DNA from: CAMNAO01 sp045605145
GTDB lineage: Bacteria > Bacillota > Clostridia > Oscillospirales > Oscillospiraceae
NCBI GenBank assembly: GCA_045605145.1
Contig: JAZUPH010000084.1
Span: 1 to 47,396 of the forward strand
Reading direction: 5' to 3'
Length of the DNA stretch: 47,396 nucleotides
Shown: positions 1 through 7,395 of the stretch, in pieces
Numbering within the stretch: position 1 is the first letter of the stretch
How the letters are laid out: every line of letters starts with the position of its first letter
The notes under the pieces: model-generated
Database searches by the model: none
The model's input: the letters and a program-made list of their open reading frames with translations, nothing else
Told to the model about the DNA's origin: nothing
Position numbers and translations under genes: made by a program

Positions 1-795
1 GTACTCGTCGGAGGCCACATCGTAGAGCATGGCGCTCCAGCCGTTGTTGGTAGCAGAGTGGCTCTCACGCAGGGTGATGGCAACCTTCTCAAATCCAAAC
101 TTGTCGGCAAGCTGTCTGGCAACGGACTTGTAGCCCTCATGGTTCAGACTGCCGCCGTAGATATCGGTGGCCTCGGCCTCGATACCGAACACATCCTTGG
201 CATCCTCTTCGTTGGAGATGCACACGTCAACATACTGGCACAGTTCGGTCATTGCCTCACGGGCCTGGGCGCGGGTCCACAGCTTGCCGCGATAGTTCAG
301 GTCGCAGCTGGTCTTGATGCCGCGGGCCTTGGCGGCCTTGCAGGCATCCAAGCAAGCCTGCACCATGTTGGGGCCGAGAGCCGGGGTGATGCCGGTGAAG
401 TGGAACCAGTCGGCGCCGTCAAAAATCTTGTCCCAATCGAACTCGGAGGGCTCCGCAAGCTGGATGGCGGAGTAGGCGCGGTCATAGATGCACACGCTGC
501 CGCGCTGAGAGGCTCCCTTTTCATTGAAATAGATACCCACACGCTCGCCGCCGCGGACAATCATGGAGGTGTCAACGCCAAAGCGGCGCAGGCTGTTGAC
601 AGCGGCCTGACCGATGGAGTGGGCGGGGAGCTTGGTGACATAAGCGGCGTCCATGCCATAGTTGGCAAGAGACACGGCCACATTGGCCTCGCCGCCGCCG
701 AAGGTAAACTCCACGTGATCACACTGAACGAAACGCTCATAGTTATAGGGCTGAAGGCGGAGCATCAGCTCGCCGAAGGTAATTACTTTAGCCAT
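1..795 (-). CDS. kdgK: 2-keto-3-deoxygluconate kinase, PfkB family (3' end cut by window)
   Basis: Phosphorylates 2-keto-3-deoxygluconate (KDG) with ATP to KDPG in the cytoplasm, the fourth step of hexuronate breakdown. The reading frame stays open to base 1, so the C-terminal part, including the ATP-site DTxGAGD region, lies outside the window. The N-terminus reads MAKVITFGELMLRL and is followed by a PfkB signature (FGGGEANVAVSLANYGM). Later segments DWFHFTGITPAL and SCDLNYRGKLW are typical of KdgK. The start is chosen at 795 because AAAGGATAA lies just upstream. It is the last visible gene of the uxaC-uxuA-uxuB-kdgA-kdgK operon, 25 bases after kdgA, which supports KDG kinase over other PfkB sugar kinases. 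Confidence 0.9.
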   Translation of the reverse strand, partial: MAKVITFGELMLRLQPYNYERFVQCDHVEFTFGGGEANVAVSLANYGMDAAYVTKLPAHSIGQAAVNSLRRFGVDTSMIVRGGERVGIYFNEKGASQRGSVCIYDRAYSAIQLAEPSEFDWDKIFDGADWFHFTGITPALGPNMVQACLDACKAAKARGIKTSCDLNYRGKLWTRAQAREAMTELCQYVDVCISNEEDAKDVFGIEAEATDIYGGSLNHEGYKSVARQLADKFGFEKVAITLRESHSATNNGWSAMLYDVASDEY

Positions 796-820
796 TGTCT
801 TTATCCTTTCCTATCGTGTC

Positions 821-1450
821 TTATTCGCCGCGGGCAGCCTGACGGGCCTCGGCGCACAGGGCGGTGATCTTCTCAAAGTTGCCGGCTGCGATGTCGGCCT
901 TGGGGCAGACCCAGCTGCCGCCGACAGCGTGGATGAAGGGGGCATCCACATACTCTTTGATGTTCTTGGCATTGACGCCGCCGGTGGGGATGAACTTGAT
1001 GCCCACAAAAGGTGCGGACAGGTTCTTCATGGCGTTCAGGCCGCCGTAGACATTGGCGGGGAAGAACTTAACCACTTTCAGCCCCAGCTTGATTGCGGCC
1101 ATGATCTCGGTGGGGGTTACGCAGCCGGGGGCAACGGCAATGCCGTTCTCAACGCACCAGGCGACGACCTCGGCATCAAAGCCGGGAGAAACGATGAACT
1201 TTGCGCCCATTTCAACGGCCAGCTTGCACTGGTCAAGGTTCAGAACTGTGCCGGCGCCAACCAGCATATCGGGGCAGTTGTCGGCAACTGCCTTGATGCT
1301 GTCAGCAGCGGCGGCGGTGCGGAAGGTGATCTCCATGACATCAACGCCGCCGGCGACCATGGCGTTAGCGGTGGGCACAGCGTCTTTGGCATCGTCAAGC
1401 ACGACCACAGGAACTACGATGGCATTGGCAAGTCGGGTTAATACATCCAT
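821..1450 (-). CDS. kdgA: KDPG / 4-hydroxy-2-oxoglutarate aldolase
   Basis: Cleaves 2-keto-3-deoxy-6-phosphogluconate to pyruvate and glyceraldehyde 3-phosphate, the last step of the pathway. The product is 209 residues, the usual size. Seen: the catalytic Glu in VMEITFRT (E40), the Schiff-base Lys in KVVKFFPA (K128), and the family segments AGTVLN and APGCVTPTEI. An earlier ATG at 1465 overlaps the uxuB stop codon, but GGAGGA lies between the two ATGs, 7 bases before the one at 1450, so 1450 is preferred. It is cotranscribed between uxuB and kdgK. The symbol eda would be equally valid. Confidence 0.93.
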   Translation of the reverse strand: MDVLTRLANAIVVPVVVLDDAKDAVPTANAMVAGGVDVMEITFRTAAAADSIKAVADNCPDMLVGAGTVLNLDQCKLAVEMGAKFIVSPGFDAEVVAWCVENGIAVAPGCVTPTEIMAAIKLGLKVVKFFPANVYGGLNAMKNLSAPFVGIKFIPTGGVNAKNIKEYVDAPFIHAVGGSWVCPKADIAAGNFEKITALCAEARQAARGE

Positions 1451-1464
1451 TTCAGAATCCTCCA

Positions 1465-2310
1465 TTATACGCCGGAGTATGCGGCAAAGCCGGCATCAAC
1501 GGGCAGGACAACGCCGGTGATGGCGCTGGCAGATCTGTCATCACACAGGAACAGGGTGGCACCCAGCAGCTCATCGGCATCGACGAAACGATTGGTGGGA
1601 GTGCCGGAGAGGATCTTGTGGGAGCGGGCGGTGGGGGTGCCGTCCTCATTGTAAAGCAGAGCCTTGTTCTGGGCGGATACCAGGAAGCCCGGGGCGATGG
1701 CGTTGCAGCGGATGCCGGTACCGGCAAAGTGGGTTGCAAGCCACTGAGTAAAGTTGGAGATGCCGGCCTTGGCGGCAGAGTAGGCGGGGATCTTGGTCAG
1801 CGGAGTATATGCGTTCATGGAGGAAATGTTCAGGATGCAGCCGGACTTCTTCTCGACCATGTCGATGGCGAAGGCCTGGGTGGGGAGCAGAGTGCCCTGG
1901 AAGTTCAGTTTGAACACGAAATCAACGCCGCCTGCGTCCAGGTCGAAGAAGGACTTACCGCCCTCTTTTGCCTCATGCTGGTACTCATTGTCGGTGGTAG
2001 CGCGGGGATTGTTGCCGCCGGCGCCGTTTACAAGGATGTCACAGGGGCCGAGATCGCTGAGCACGGCCTCATGCACAGCCTTAAGGGCTTCGGGGTCAAG
2101 GACGTTGGCCTTGTAGCCTTCGCAGATGAAGCCTTCGGCCTTCAGCTCGACAGCCAGCTGCTTGACAGCGGCCTCATTCAGGTCGAGAGCAGCCACCTTG
2201 GCGCCGCTCTGGGCAAAGGCGCGGGCCATTGCGCCGCAGATCAGGCCGCCTGCGCCGGTAACGACGACGACCTTGCCGGAAAAGTCGATGTTCAGGGGAA
2301 GATTGATCAT
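1465..2310 (-). CDS. uxuB: D-mannonate oxidoreductase (fructuronate reductase), SDR type
   Basis: Expected to interconvert D-fructuronate and D-mannonate with NAD(P)H. At 281 residues it is a classical short-chain dehydrogenase, like the Gram-positive UxuB/YjmF type rather than the long enterobacterial UxuB. Seen: an N-terminal cofactor loop VVVTGAGGLICGAMA, the NGAGG motif, a catalytic Ser in ILNISSMNAY, and Tyr177/Lys181 in the YSAAK motif. GGAGG lies 9 bases before the ATG. Position between uxuA and kdgA makes the fructuronate reductase role much more likely than a generic SDR role. Its stop codon overlaps an unused upstream ATG of kdgA. Confidence 0.87.
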   Translation of the reverse strand: MINLPLNIDFSGKVVVVTGAGGLICGAMARAFAQSGAKVAALDLNEAAVKQLAVELKAEGFICEGYKANVLDPEALKAVHEAVLSDLGPCDILVNGAGGNNPRATTDNEYQHEAKEGGKSFFDLDAGGVDFVFKLNFQGTLLPTQAFAIDMVEKKSGCILNISSMNAYTPLTKIPAYSAAKAGISNFTQWLATHFAGTGIRCNAIAPGFLVSAQNKALLYNEDGTPTARSHKILSGTPTNRFVDADELLGATLFLCDDRSASAITGVVLPVDAGFAAYSGV

Positions 2311-2366
2311 GATTGCATGCCTCCAAATTATTTATATCAGTAAAATTTGTTCTGTTTAATCTTCAA

Positions 2367-3467
2367 TTACTCGGTGGTCTTTTTCCCGGACAGTTTGTCC
2401 AGCATATCCCACACGCCCAGCATATACATAATGCCCAGTGCGCGGTCATACAGGCCGTAGCCGGGGCGGACGGTGCCGGGGCCCTCACCCCACAGGTGGC
2501 GTCCGTGATCGGGTCGAATATAGCCTTCAAAGCCGCATTCGTGGTAAGCCTTGAGTATCTCGAGGATGCCGGTGTCGCCGTCGCAATCACGGTGGCTGGC
2601 CTCGGAGAAGTCGCCGTTTTCAAAATGCTTTACATTGCGGATGTGGGCAAAAGCAATGCGGTCGCAGTGCTTGCGGATGACGTTGGCAACATTGTTGCGC
2701 GGGTCGGCGTTCAGAGAGCCGGAGCACAGAGTCAGGCAGTTGCAGGGATGGTCCACCATTTTGAGGAAGCGGTCGATGTTCTCCTCATTTATCAGCAGGC
2801 GGGGCAGGCCGAAGATGTCCCAGGGTGGATCGTCCATGTGGATGGCCATCTTGATGCCCGTCTCTTCGCAGGTGGGCATCAGTGCCTCAAGGAAGTATTT
2901 CAGGTTGGCCCACAGCTTCTCGTGGTCAACATCGGCATAGGCCTTGAACAGCTCGTCCAGCTTGGCCATACGCTCAGGCTCCCAGCCGGGGAAGGACATG
3001 TTGTATTCCTCGGTAAAGTCCAGGATGTACTTTGCCATTGCGTTGTAATCGTCCTGGATCATGCCCTTTTCATAGAACAGGGCGGTGGAGCCATCACCCA
3101 CGGGGTGGAACAGGTCGGAGCGGGTCCAGTCGAAGATGGGCATGAAGTTGTAGCAGATGACCTTTACGCCGAATTTGGACAGGTTGCGCATGGTGGCTTT
3201 GTAGTTTTCAATATACTGATCTCTGGTGGGAAGGCCGATCTTGATATCGTCATGGATGTTGACGGACTCCACCACGTCGCCGTTAAAGCCGTACTCATGA
3301 AGCTGATCCATAACCTCGGCAATTTCTTCCACTGCCCAGATTTCGCCTGGCATCTTGTGGTGCAGAGCCCATACGATGCTTGTCACACCGGGAATCTGCT
3401 TTATGTCGCCCAGGCTGATGTTGTCGTTACCCTTTCCGTACCAACGGAAACCCATTTGCATTGGCAT
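2367..3467 (-). CDS. uxuA: Mannonate dehydratase
   Basis: Dehydrates D-mannonate to 2-keto-3-deoxygluconate in the cytoplasm, usually with Mn2+ or Fe2+. The protein is 366 residues, as usual for bacterial UxuA. The N-terminus MPMQMGFRWYGKGND and the following TSIVWALHH are hallmark UxuA sequences. Likely metal-site segments are MAIHMDDPPWD, LTLCSGSLNAD, IAFAHIRNVKH and YIRPDHGRH, which supply His, Cys, His and Asp. The start at 3467 follows GGGGGA by 7 bases. It lies 23 bases after uxaC and 56 bases before uxuB, consistent with cotranscription. Confidence 0.95.
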   Translation of the reverse strand: MPMQMGFRWYGKGNDNISLGDIKQIPGVTSIVWALHHKMPGEIWAVEEIAEVMDQLHEYGFNGDVVESVNIHDDIKIGLPTRDQYIENYKATMRNLSKFGVKVICYNFMPIFDWTRSDLFHPVGDGSTALFYEKGMIQDDYNAMAKYILDFTEEYNMSFPGWEPERMAKLDELFKAYADVDHEKLWANLKYFLEALMPTCEETGIKMAIHMDDPPWDIFGLPRLLINEENIDRFLKMVDHPCNCLTLCSGSLNADPRNNVANVIRKHCDRIAFAHIRNVKHFENGDFSEASHRDCDGDTGILEILKAYHECGFEGYIRPDHGRHLWGEGPGTVRPGYGLYDRALGIMYMLGVWDMLDKLSGKKTTE

Positions 3468-3490
3468 TCGTTTATCCCCCTAATAATAAT

Positions 3491-4891
3491 TTACAGATTG
3501 AAATAACGGATGGCGTTGTTTGCGCTGATGTCTTCGACGATGGTGCCGAGGGTGGCCATGTCGGCAGGATATTCTCCGTTCTCCACCCATGTGCCGATGA
3601 GCTGGCACAGTATGCGGCGGAAATACTCGTGGCGGGTGTAGCTGAGGAAGCTGCGGGAGTCGGTGAGCATGCCGATGAAGTTACCCAGCAGGCTGAGATT
3701 TGCAAGGCTGGTGAGCTGGTCGATCATGCCCTGCTTGTTGTCGTTGAACCACCATGCGCTTCCGTGCTGCAGCTTGCCTGCCACCTCGGTTCCCTGGAAG
3801 GAGCCGATCAGTGTGTCAAGGAAGGCGTTGTCGCCGGCGTCAAGGCTGTAGAGGATGGTCTTGGGCAGCTTGCCGGAGGCGTAGAGCGCATCCAGCAGGG
3901 CCGCCAGAGCGGCGGAGCCGTTCTCGGGGCCGATGCAGTCGAAGCCGCAGTCGGGGCCCAGCTTTTTGAACATTGCGCTGTTGGGGTTTCTAAGGCAGTT
4001 GTAATGTATCTGCATTGCCCAGCCCCTGCGGACATATTCGCCGGCGCAGAAGATGAGCAGCGCGGTCTTAAGCGCCGCAGCTTCCTGCGCGGTGACAGGC
4101 TCTCCGGCCAGGCCCCTGGCAATGATCTCATCCAGAGCCGCGTCGTCAGCCCGGGCATATACCATATGGTCAAGGCCGTGGTCGCTGGCGCGGCATCCGA
4201 AGGAGTCAAAATGGTCGATTCTCAGCTTCAGGGCTGCCTTCAGGCTGTCGATACCGCTGATCTCAACACCGCTGACAGCAGAAAGCTGTGCAATATATTC
4301 GCACCAGCCGGCTTTGTCTATATTAAAGGCCTTGTCGGGGCGGAAGGAGGGGCCAACAACCGTCTTGATAGTGGGGTCTGCGGCTATTTTGCCGTGCCAC
4401 TCAAGGCTGTCGATGGGGTCATCGGTGGTGCCCACGAAGGCCACATTGCTCTTTTCAATAAGGCCGCGCACGCCCATGTCGGGGCGCTTGAGCATTTCTT
4501 CGGTCAGATCCCACACCTGCTGTGCGGTTTCACCGTTGAGAACGCCGGTGTAGCCGAAATAATTCTTCAGCTCAAGATGGCACCAGTGGTACATGGGGTT
4601 GCCGATCGCTTTGGGCAGCGCCTCGGCAAACTTCTGAAATTTCGCCCTGGCAGGTGCCGCGCCGGTAATGTAGTATTCATCCACCCCGTTTGAGCGCATG
4701 ATGCGCCATTTATAGTGGTCGCCGCCCAGCCAGACCTGGGTAATGTTTTCAAAATGGAGATCCTCAAAAATCTCTTTGGGGCTGACATGGCAGTGATAGT
4801 CCACGATGGGCATTTTTGCCGCATGGTCGTGGTACAGGGTCTTTGCCGTTTGGCTGGTCAAAAGGAAATCGTCGCTGAGAAAAGGAATCAT
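3491..4891 (-). CDS. uxaC: Glucuronate (uronate) isomerase
   Basis: Isomerises D-glucuronate to D-fructuronate (and D-galacturonate to D-tagaturonate). It is an amidohydrolase-fold enzyme of 466 residues, the normal family size. Seen: the metal-binding HxH in VDYHCHVSPKE (H33, H35), the GGDHYKWR segment and TDSRSFLSYTRHEYFRR near the C-terminus. A longer frame starts at 4909, but GGGAGG overlaps that codon, so the ATG at 4891, 10 bases downstream of it, is chosen. It is the first gene of the operon and diverges from an AraC regulator. No tagaturonate branch (uxaA/uxaB) is visible, so glucuronate is the likely substrate. Confidence 0.95.
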   Translation of the reverse strand: MIPFLSDDFLLTSQTAKTLYHDHAAKMPIVDYHCHVSPKEIFEDLHFENITQVWLGGDHYKWRIMRSNGVDEYYITGAAPARAKFQKFAEALPKAIGNPMYHWCHLELKNYFGYTGVLNGETAQQVWDLTEEMLKRPDMGVRGLIEKSNVAFVGTTDDPIDSLEWHGKIAADPTIKTVVGPSFRPDKAFNIDKAGWCEYIAQLSAVSGVEISGIDSLKAALKLRIDHFDSFGCRASDHGLDHMVYARADDAALDEIIARGLAGEPVTAQEAAALKTALLIFCAGEYVRRGWAMQIHYNCLRNPNSAMFKKLGPDCGFDCIGPENGSAALAALLDALYASGKLPKTILYSLDAGDNAFLDTLIGSFQGTEVAGKLQHGSAWWFNDNKQGMIDQLTSLANLSLLGNFIGMLTDSRSFLSYTRHEYFRRILCQLIGTWVENGEYPADMATLGTIVEDISANNAIRYFNL

Positions 4892-4923
4892 AGCCGGCCT
4901 TCCTCCCATTTAATGTTGAATTG

Positions 4924-4952
4924 AGTATATCACAGCTTTTTTGCAATGATAA
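4924..4952 (-). promoter_or_regulatory. Promoter of the uxaC-uxuA-uxuB-kdgA-kdgK operon
   Basis: On the minus strand TTATCA (4947-4952) and TATACT (4924-4929) are separated by 17 bases. Transcription would start near 4917, giving a leader of about 26 bases before uxaC. The -35 box is embedded in the inverted repeat at 4942-4957. Confidence 0.6.
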
Positions 4953-4957
4953 TTGCA
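4942..4957. promoter_or_regulatory. Inverted repeat, candidate operator of the uronate operon
   Basis: TGCAAT-GATA-ATTGCA has perfect 6-base arms around a 4-base centre. It covers the -35 box of the uxaC promoter and ends 8 bases before the -35 of the divergent araC-type promoter, where a bound protein could affect both. AraC-family proteins more often bind direct repeats, so the protein that uses it may be a different (for example GntR-type) regulator. Confidence 0.45.
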
Positions 4958-4965
4958 TTAGTTGT

Positions 4966-4994
4966 TTGACACATTGCGATTCTTGCGGTATTCT
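4966..4994 (+). promoter_or_regulatory. Promoter of the AraC-type regulator at 5016
   Basis: TTGACA (4966-4971), a 17-base spacer and TATTCT (4989-4994). Transcription would start near 5001, leaving a short leader that carries the AGAGGTG ribosome site. Confidence 0.6.
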
Positions 4995-5015
4995 TTATAT
5001 ATAAGAGGTGATTGT

Positions 5016-5876
5016 ATGAAAAAACGCACACAGAGCTTCGATCCGCGGCAGAATATGCGCAGTCAGGGCTTTGAGGTGTTCCACTATCAGGACCCCAAGC
5101 CCAACTCGGTGGAGATGCACCACCACGATTTTTATGAAGTATATTTCTTCCTCGGCGGCAAGGTTGAGTACCGCGTGGAAGGCCGTTTATACCGCCTTGA
5201 GCCGGGCGATCTGCTGCTGATTAGCCCGATGGAGCTGCACCAGCCCATCATGGCGCCGGACTGCACAGTGTACGAGCGCTTCGTGCTGTGGATAAACAAG
5301 GCGTATCTTGAGCGCTTTTCCTCGGCAGAGGTGAGCCTGACCCGCTGCTTTGACAATGCCCTGCCCGCACACACCAATCATCTGCGCCCCTCTGCAACGC
5401 AGCGGGCCGGGGTCATGCTCCTGCTGGAGGAGCTGGTGCGGGAAAGCTACGGCGGCGACTACGCAAGCGAATTATGCGCAACGGGAATATTCCTGCAGCT
5501 GATGGCGGAGCTTAACCGTCTCGCCCTTGGAAGCAGCACTGTCATCGGGCGCAGTGACGCTTCGCCCCTTATAGGTCAGGTGCTGGACTACATTGCCGAC
5601 CATTATAACGAGCCGCTGTCCCTGGACGGGCTGGCACAGCAGTTCTATGTCAGCAAATACCACCTGTCCCATGAATTCAACCGGGCAGTGGGTACCGGCG
5701 TGTACCGCTACATCACCCTGAAACGGCTTCTCATCGCAAGGCAGATGCTGTCAAACGGCATTTCCCCCGGCACGGTGTACAGCCATTGCGGCTTCGGTGA
5801 TTATACAAACTTCTACCGCGCATTCAAGGCTCAGTACGGCATCAGCCCAAGAGAATATGCCGAAAGCGCACAGTGA
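5016..5876 (+). CDS. AraC-family transcriptional regulator (cupin + HTH)
   Basis: A probable sugar-responsive transcription factor of 286 residues. The N-terminal half is cupin-like: EMHHHDFYEVYFFLGG (metal/ligand-type His cluster) and YRLEPGDLLLISPMELHQP. The C-terminal ~95 residues form the double helix-turn-helix, with LDGLAQQFYVSKYHLSHEFNR and the typical ending YSHCGFGDYTNFYRAFKAQYG. The ATG at 5016 follows AGAGGTGATTGT; an earlier in-frame ATG at 4962 precedes the predicted promoter and is rejected. It diverges from uxaC across 124 bases, so regulation of the uronate operon is the likely role. The inducer is unknown. Confidence 0.85.
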   Translation: MKKRTQSFDPRQNMRSQGFEVFHYQDPKPNSVEMHHHDFYEVYFFLGGKVEYRVEGRLYRLEPGDLLLISPMELHQPIMAPDCTVYERFVLWINKAYLERFSSAEVSLTRCFDNALPAHTNHLRPSATQRAGVMLLLEELVRESYGGDYASELCATGIFLQLMAELNRLALGSSTVIGRSDASPLIGQVLDYIADHYNEPLSLDGLAQQFYVSKYHLSHEFNRAVGTGVYRYITLKRLLIARQMLSNGISPGTVYSHCGFGDYTNFYRAFKAQYGISPREYAESAQ

Positions 5877-5881
5877 CCGCC

Positions 5882-7135
5882 TTAGCTTTGTCGGGGCGTG
5901 CGCCCGCCCTGCAGGCGCAGGCGGTACTCACGGGGTGTTGCGCCGGTGTACTTTTTGAAGATTTTGGAAAAGTAGTTGGCGTCGGTCATGCCGCAGTGCT
6001 GTGCCACTGTCTGTATCTGCAGCTTTGTGCCGCCCAGAAGCTGGGCCGCTACTGCAACACGGCGCCGGTTAACATAATCCGTAACCGTCATGCCGGTTTC
6101 CTTTTTGAACAGCACGGAAAGGTAGCTGGCATTTATATTCTGCGTCAGGGCAAGGGTTCTTAAACTTAAATCCCCGCTCAGATCCGCATCGATCTGCACC
6201 ACCGCCCTCTGCACAGGGGGCGAATAATCCTTTGTGGATTTCTGGCGCACAAGACGGCAGTAGGTGCGGAACATTTCGTCCATCATTTTCCCCGCCGCCT
6301 CAACGGAGTTTAGCTCTTCGATGCGCCGGGCAAAAGATGAGGATTGCTCGTCCAGATAAAGGGGATGTACGCCGCCCTGCTCGGCCGCCTTTCTGAGGAG
6401 CGTGTTCATCGTAATGCAATAGTTTTTCAAATTGCGTACAGGATCGGCCAGTCGTCGCTCAAAAGCCATACTGGAAAAGCCGGAGAGCATCATGCCCGCG
6501 CGGTGTGTCTGACCCAGGGACACCGCCTGCATAAATTCGTTTTCAAAGGCGTAGCGCTCCTCCATCTCCTGCATGGTGTGCAGCACCTTTTCCGGCGGGG
6601 GCGCATCCGCTCCGTCACCCAGCGCCCGGGGCGCACTGTCGTAAAACTCTCTGTTCAGGTCGGTGATGGCAAAGGCGTCACCGCCGCCCCAGATCCGTTC
6701 GCCAAAGGCCACAACAGGGGCAAAGATCAGGTTATCGTCCCGTACCACGGGGATGCTGCCGTAAAAGGCCTCAAGCACGGGAAACTGCTGGGGCTGTACG
6801 CCGGAGCTTTCGGCCTGCTCCATGTGCTGCTGGCGGGTGAGTTCAACAGAGAGATAGGGTCCGATGCACAGTATCTCGCCCACCTGTGCCCCGGGCAGAC
6901 GGAGAAAAATATAGCTGCACAAAAACTGATCTGTCAGACGGCAGATGGTATTCGGCTCAACCACAGCCAGAGCGCGATCGAATACACGGACATAGTCATC
7001 CCCCAGACCCAGCCTTGTGCGCAGGCCGTCGTCCAGCCGCTCATCGGCAGGCACATCTGCGGACAGCCGCAGCGTGCGCAGGCGGCTTTTTCTGAGTATG
7101 CTTTGTAAGAATTCAAGCTCGGCATCGTAGAACAT
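5882..7135 (-). CDS. AraC-family transcriptional regulator with large sensor region
   Basis: A 417-residue regulator. The last ~100 residues are an AraC-type DNA-binding domain: LSLRTLALTQNINASYLSVL for the first helix-turn-helix, then CGMTDANYFSKIFKKYTG for the second. The first ~300 residues have no cupin His cluster and resemble the long sensor regions of regulators found beside glycosidase genes in gut Clostridia; the ligand cannot be read from sequence. It ends 5 bases from the other AraC gene (tail to tail, no terminator between) and is divergent from the GH2 gene across 260 bases, so GH2 is its most likely target. G-rich ribosome site GGGGGG, 8 bases before ATG. Confidence 0.83.
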   Translation of the reverse strand: MFYDAELEFLQSILRKSRLRTLRLSADVPADERLDDGLRTRLGLGDDYVRVFDRALAVVEPNTICRLTDQFLCSYIFLRLPGAQVGEILCIGPYLSVELTRQQHMEQAESSGVQPQQFPVLEAFYGSIPVVRDDNLIFAPVVAFGERIWGGGDAFAITDLNREFYDSAPRALGDGADAPPPEKVLHTMQEMEERYAFENEFMQAVSLGQTHRAGMMLSGFSSMAFERRLADPVRNLKNYCITMNTLLRKAAEQGGVHPLYLDEQSSSFARRIEELNSVEAAGKMMDEMFRTYCRLVRQKSTKDYSPPVQRAVVQIDADLSGDLSLRTLALTQNINASYLSVLFKKETGMTVTDYVNRRRVAVAAQLLGGTKLQIQTVAQHCGMTDANYFSKIFKKYTGATPREYRLRLQGGRTPRQS

Positions 7136-7337
7136 CGTTTTAACCCCCCCTGGGCAGTATTTTCGGGCACTGTTTGCACAAAATCAATTATGCTATAAAC
7201 CCCCTCGCAAGGCAAGAGAATTTTCAAAAAATGTGCTAAAAATACAAAAAATTTTACTCACAACTTGACTAATTTTTCTGATACTCTGTAAGCGGTCGGA
7301 AGTATACGCTTCTTTCGGCAGCAAGCAGCGCAAATCT

Positions 7338-7363
7338 GCGGAACGGGTCTTAGTCCCGTCCGC
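7338..7363 (+). promoter_or_regulatory. Leader hairpin upstream of the GH2 gene
   Basis: GCGGAACGGG / CCCGTCCGC pair with one bulged A around a 7-base loop. The hairpin ends 18 bases before the AGGAGG ribosome site and has no U-tract, so it looks like a leader or mRNA-stabilising structure rather than a terminator. The upstream 7205-7260 stretch is A/T-rich with repeated A-tracts and could hold activator sites; I found no well-spaced promoter. Confidence 0.4.
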
Positions 7364-7395
7364 CACATATAAAATTTTGTCAGGAGGAAACCCCA

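Noticed and set aside
2313..4693. Long plus-strand frames (397 and 410 codons) opposite uxuA and uxaC
   Set aside because: Antisense shadows; the minus-strand products have all expected catalytic motifs.
7265..7293. TTGACT with a downstream AT-rich element as a GH2 promoter
   Set aside because: No -10 element lies 16-18 bases from TTGACT; the promoter probably depends on an activator and cannot be placed.
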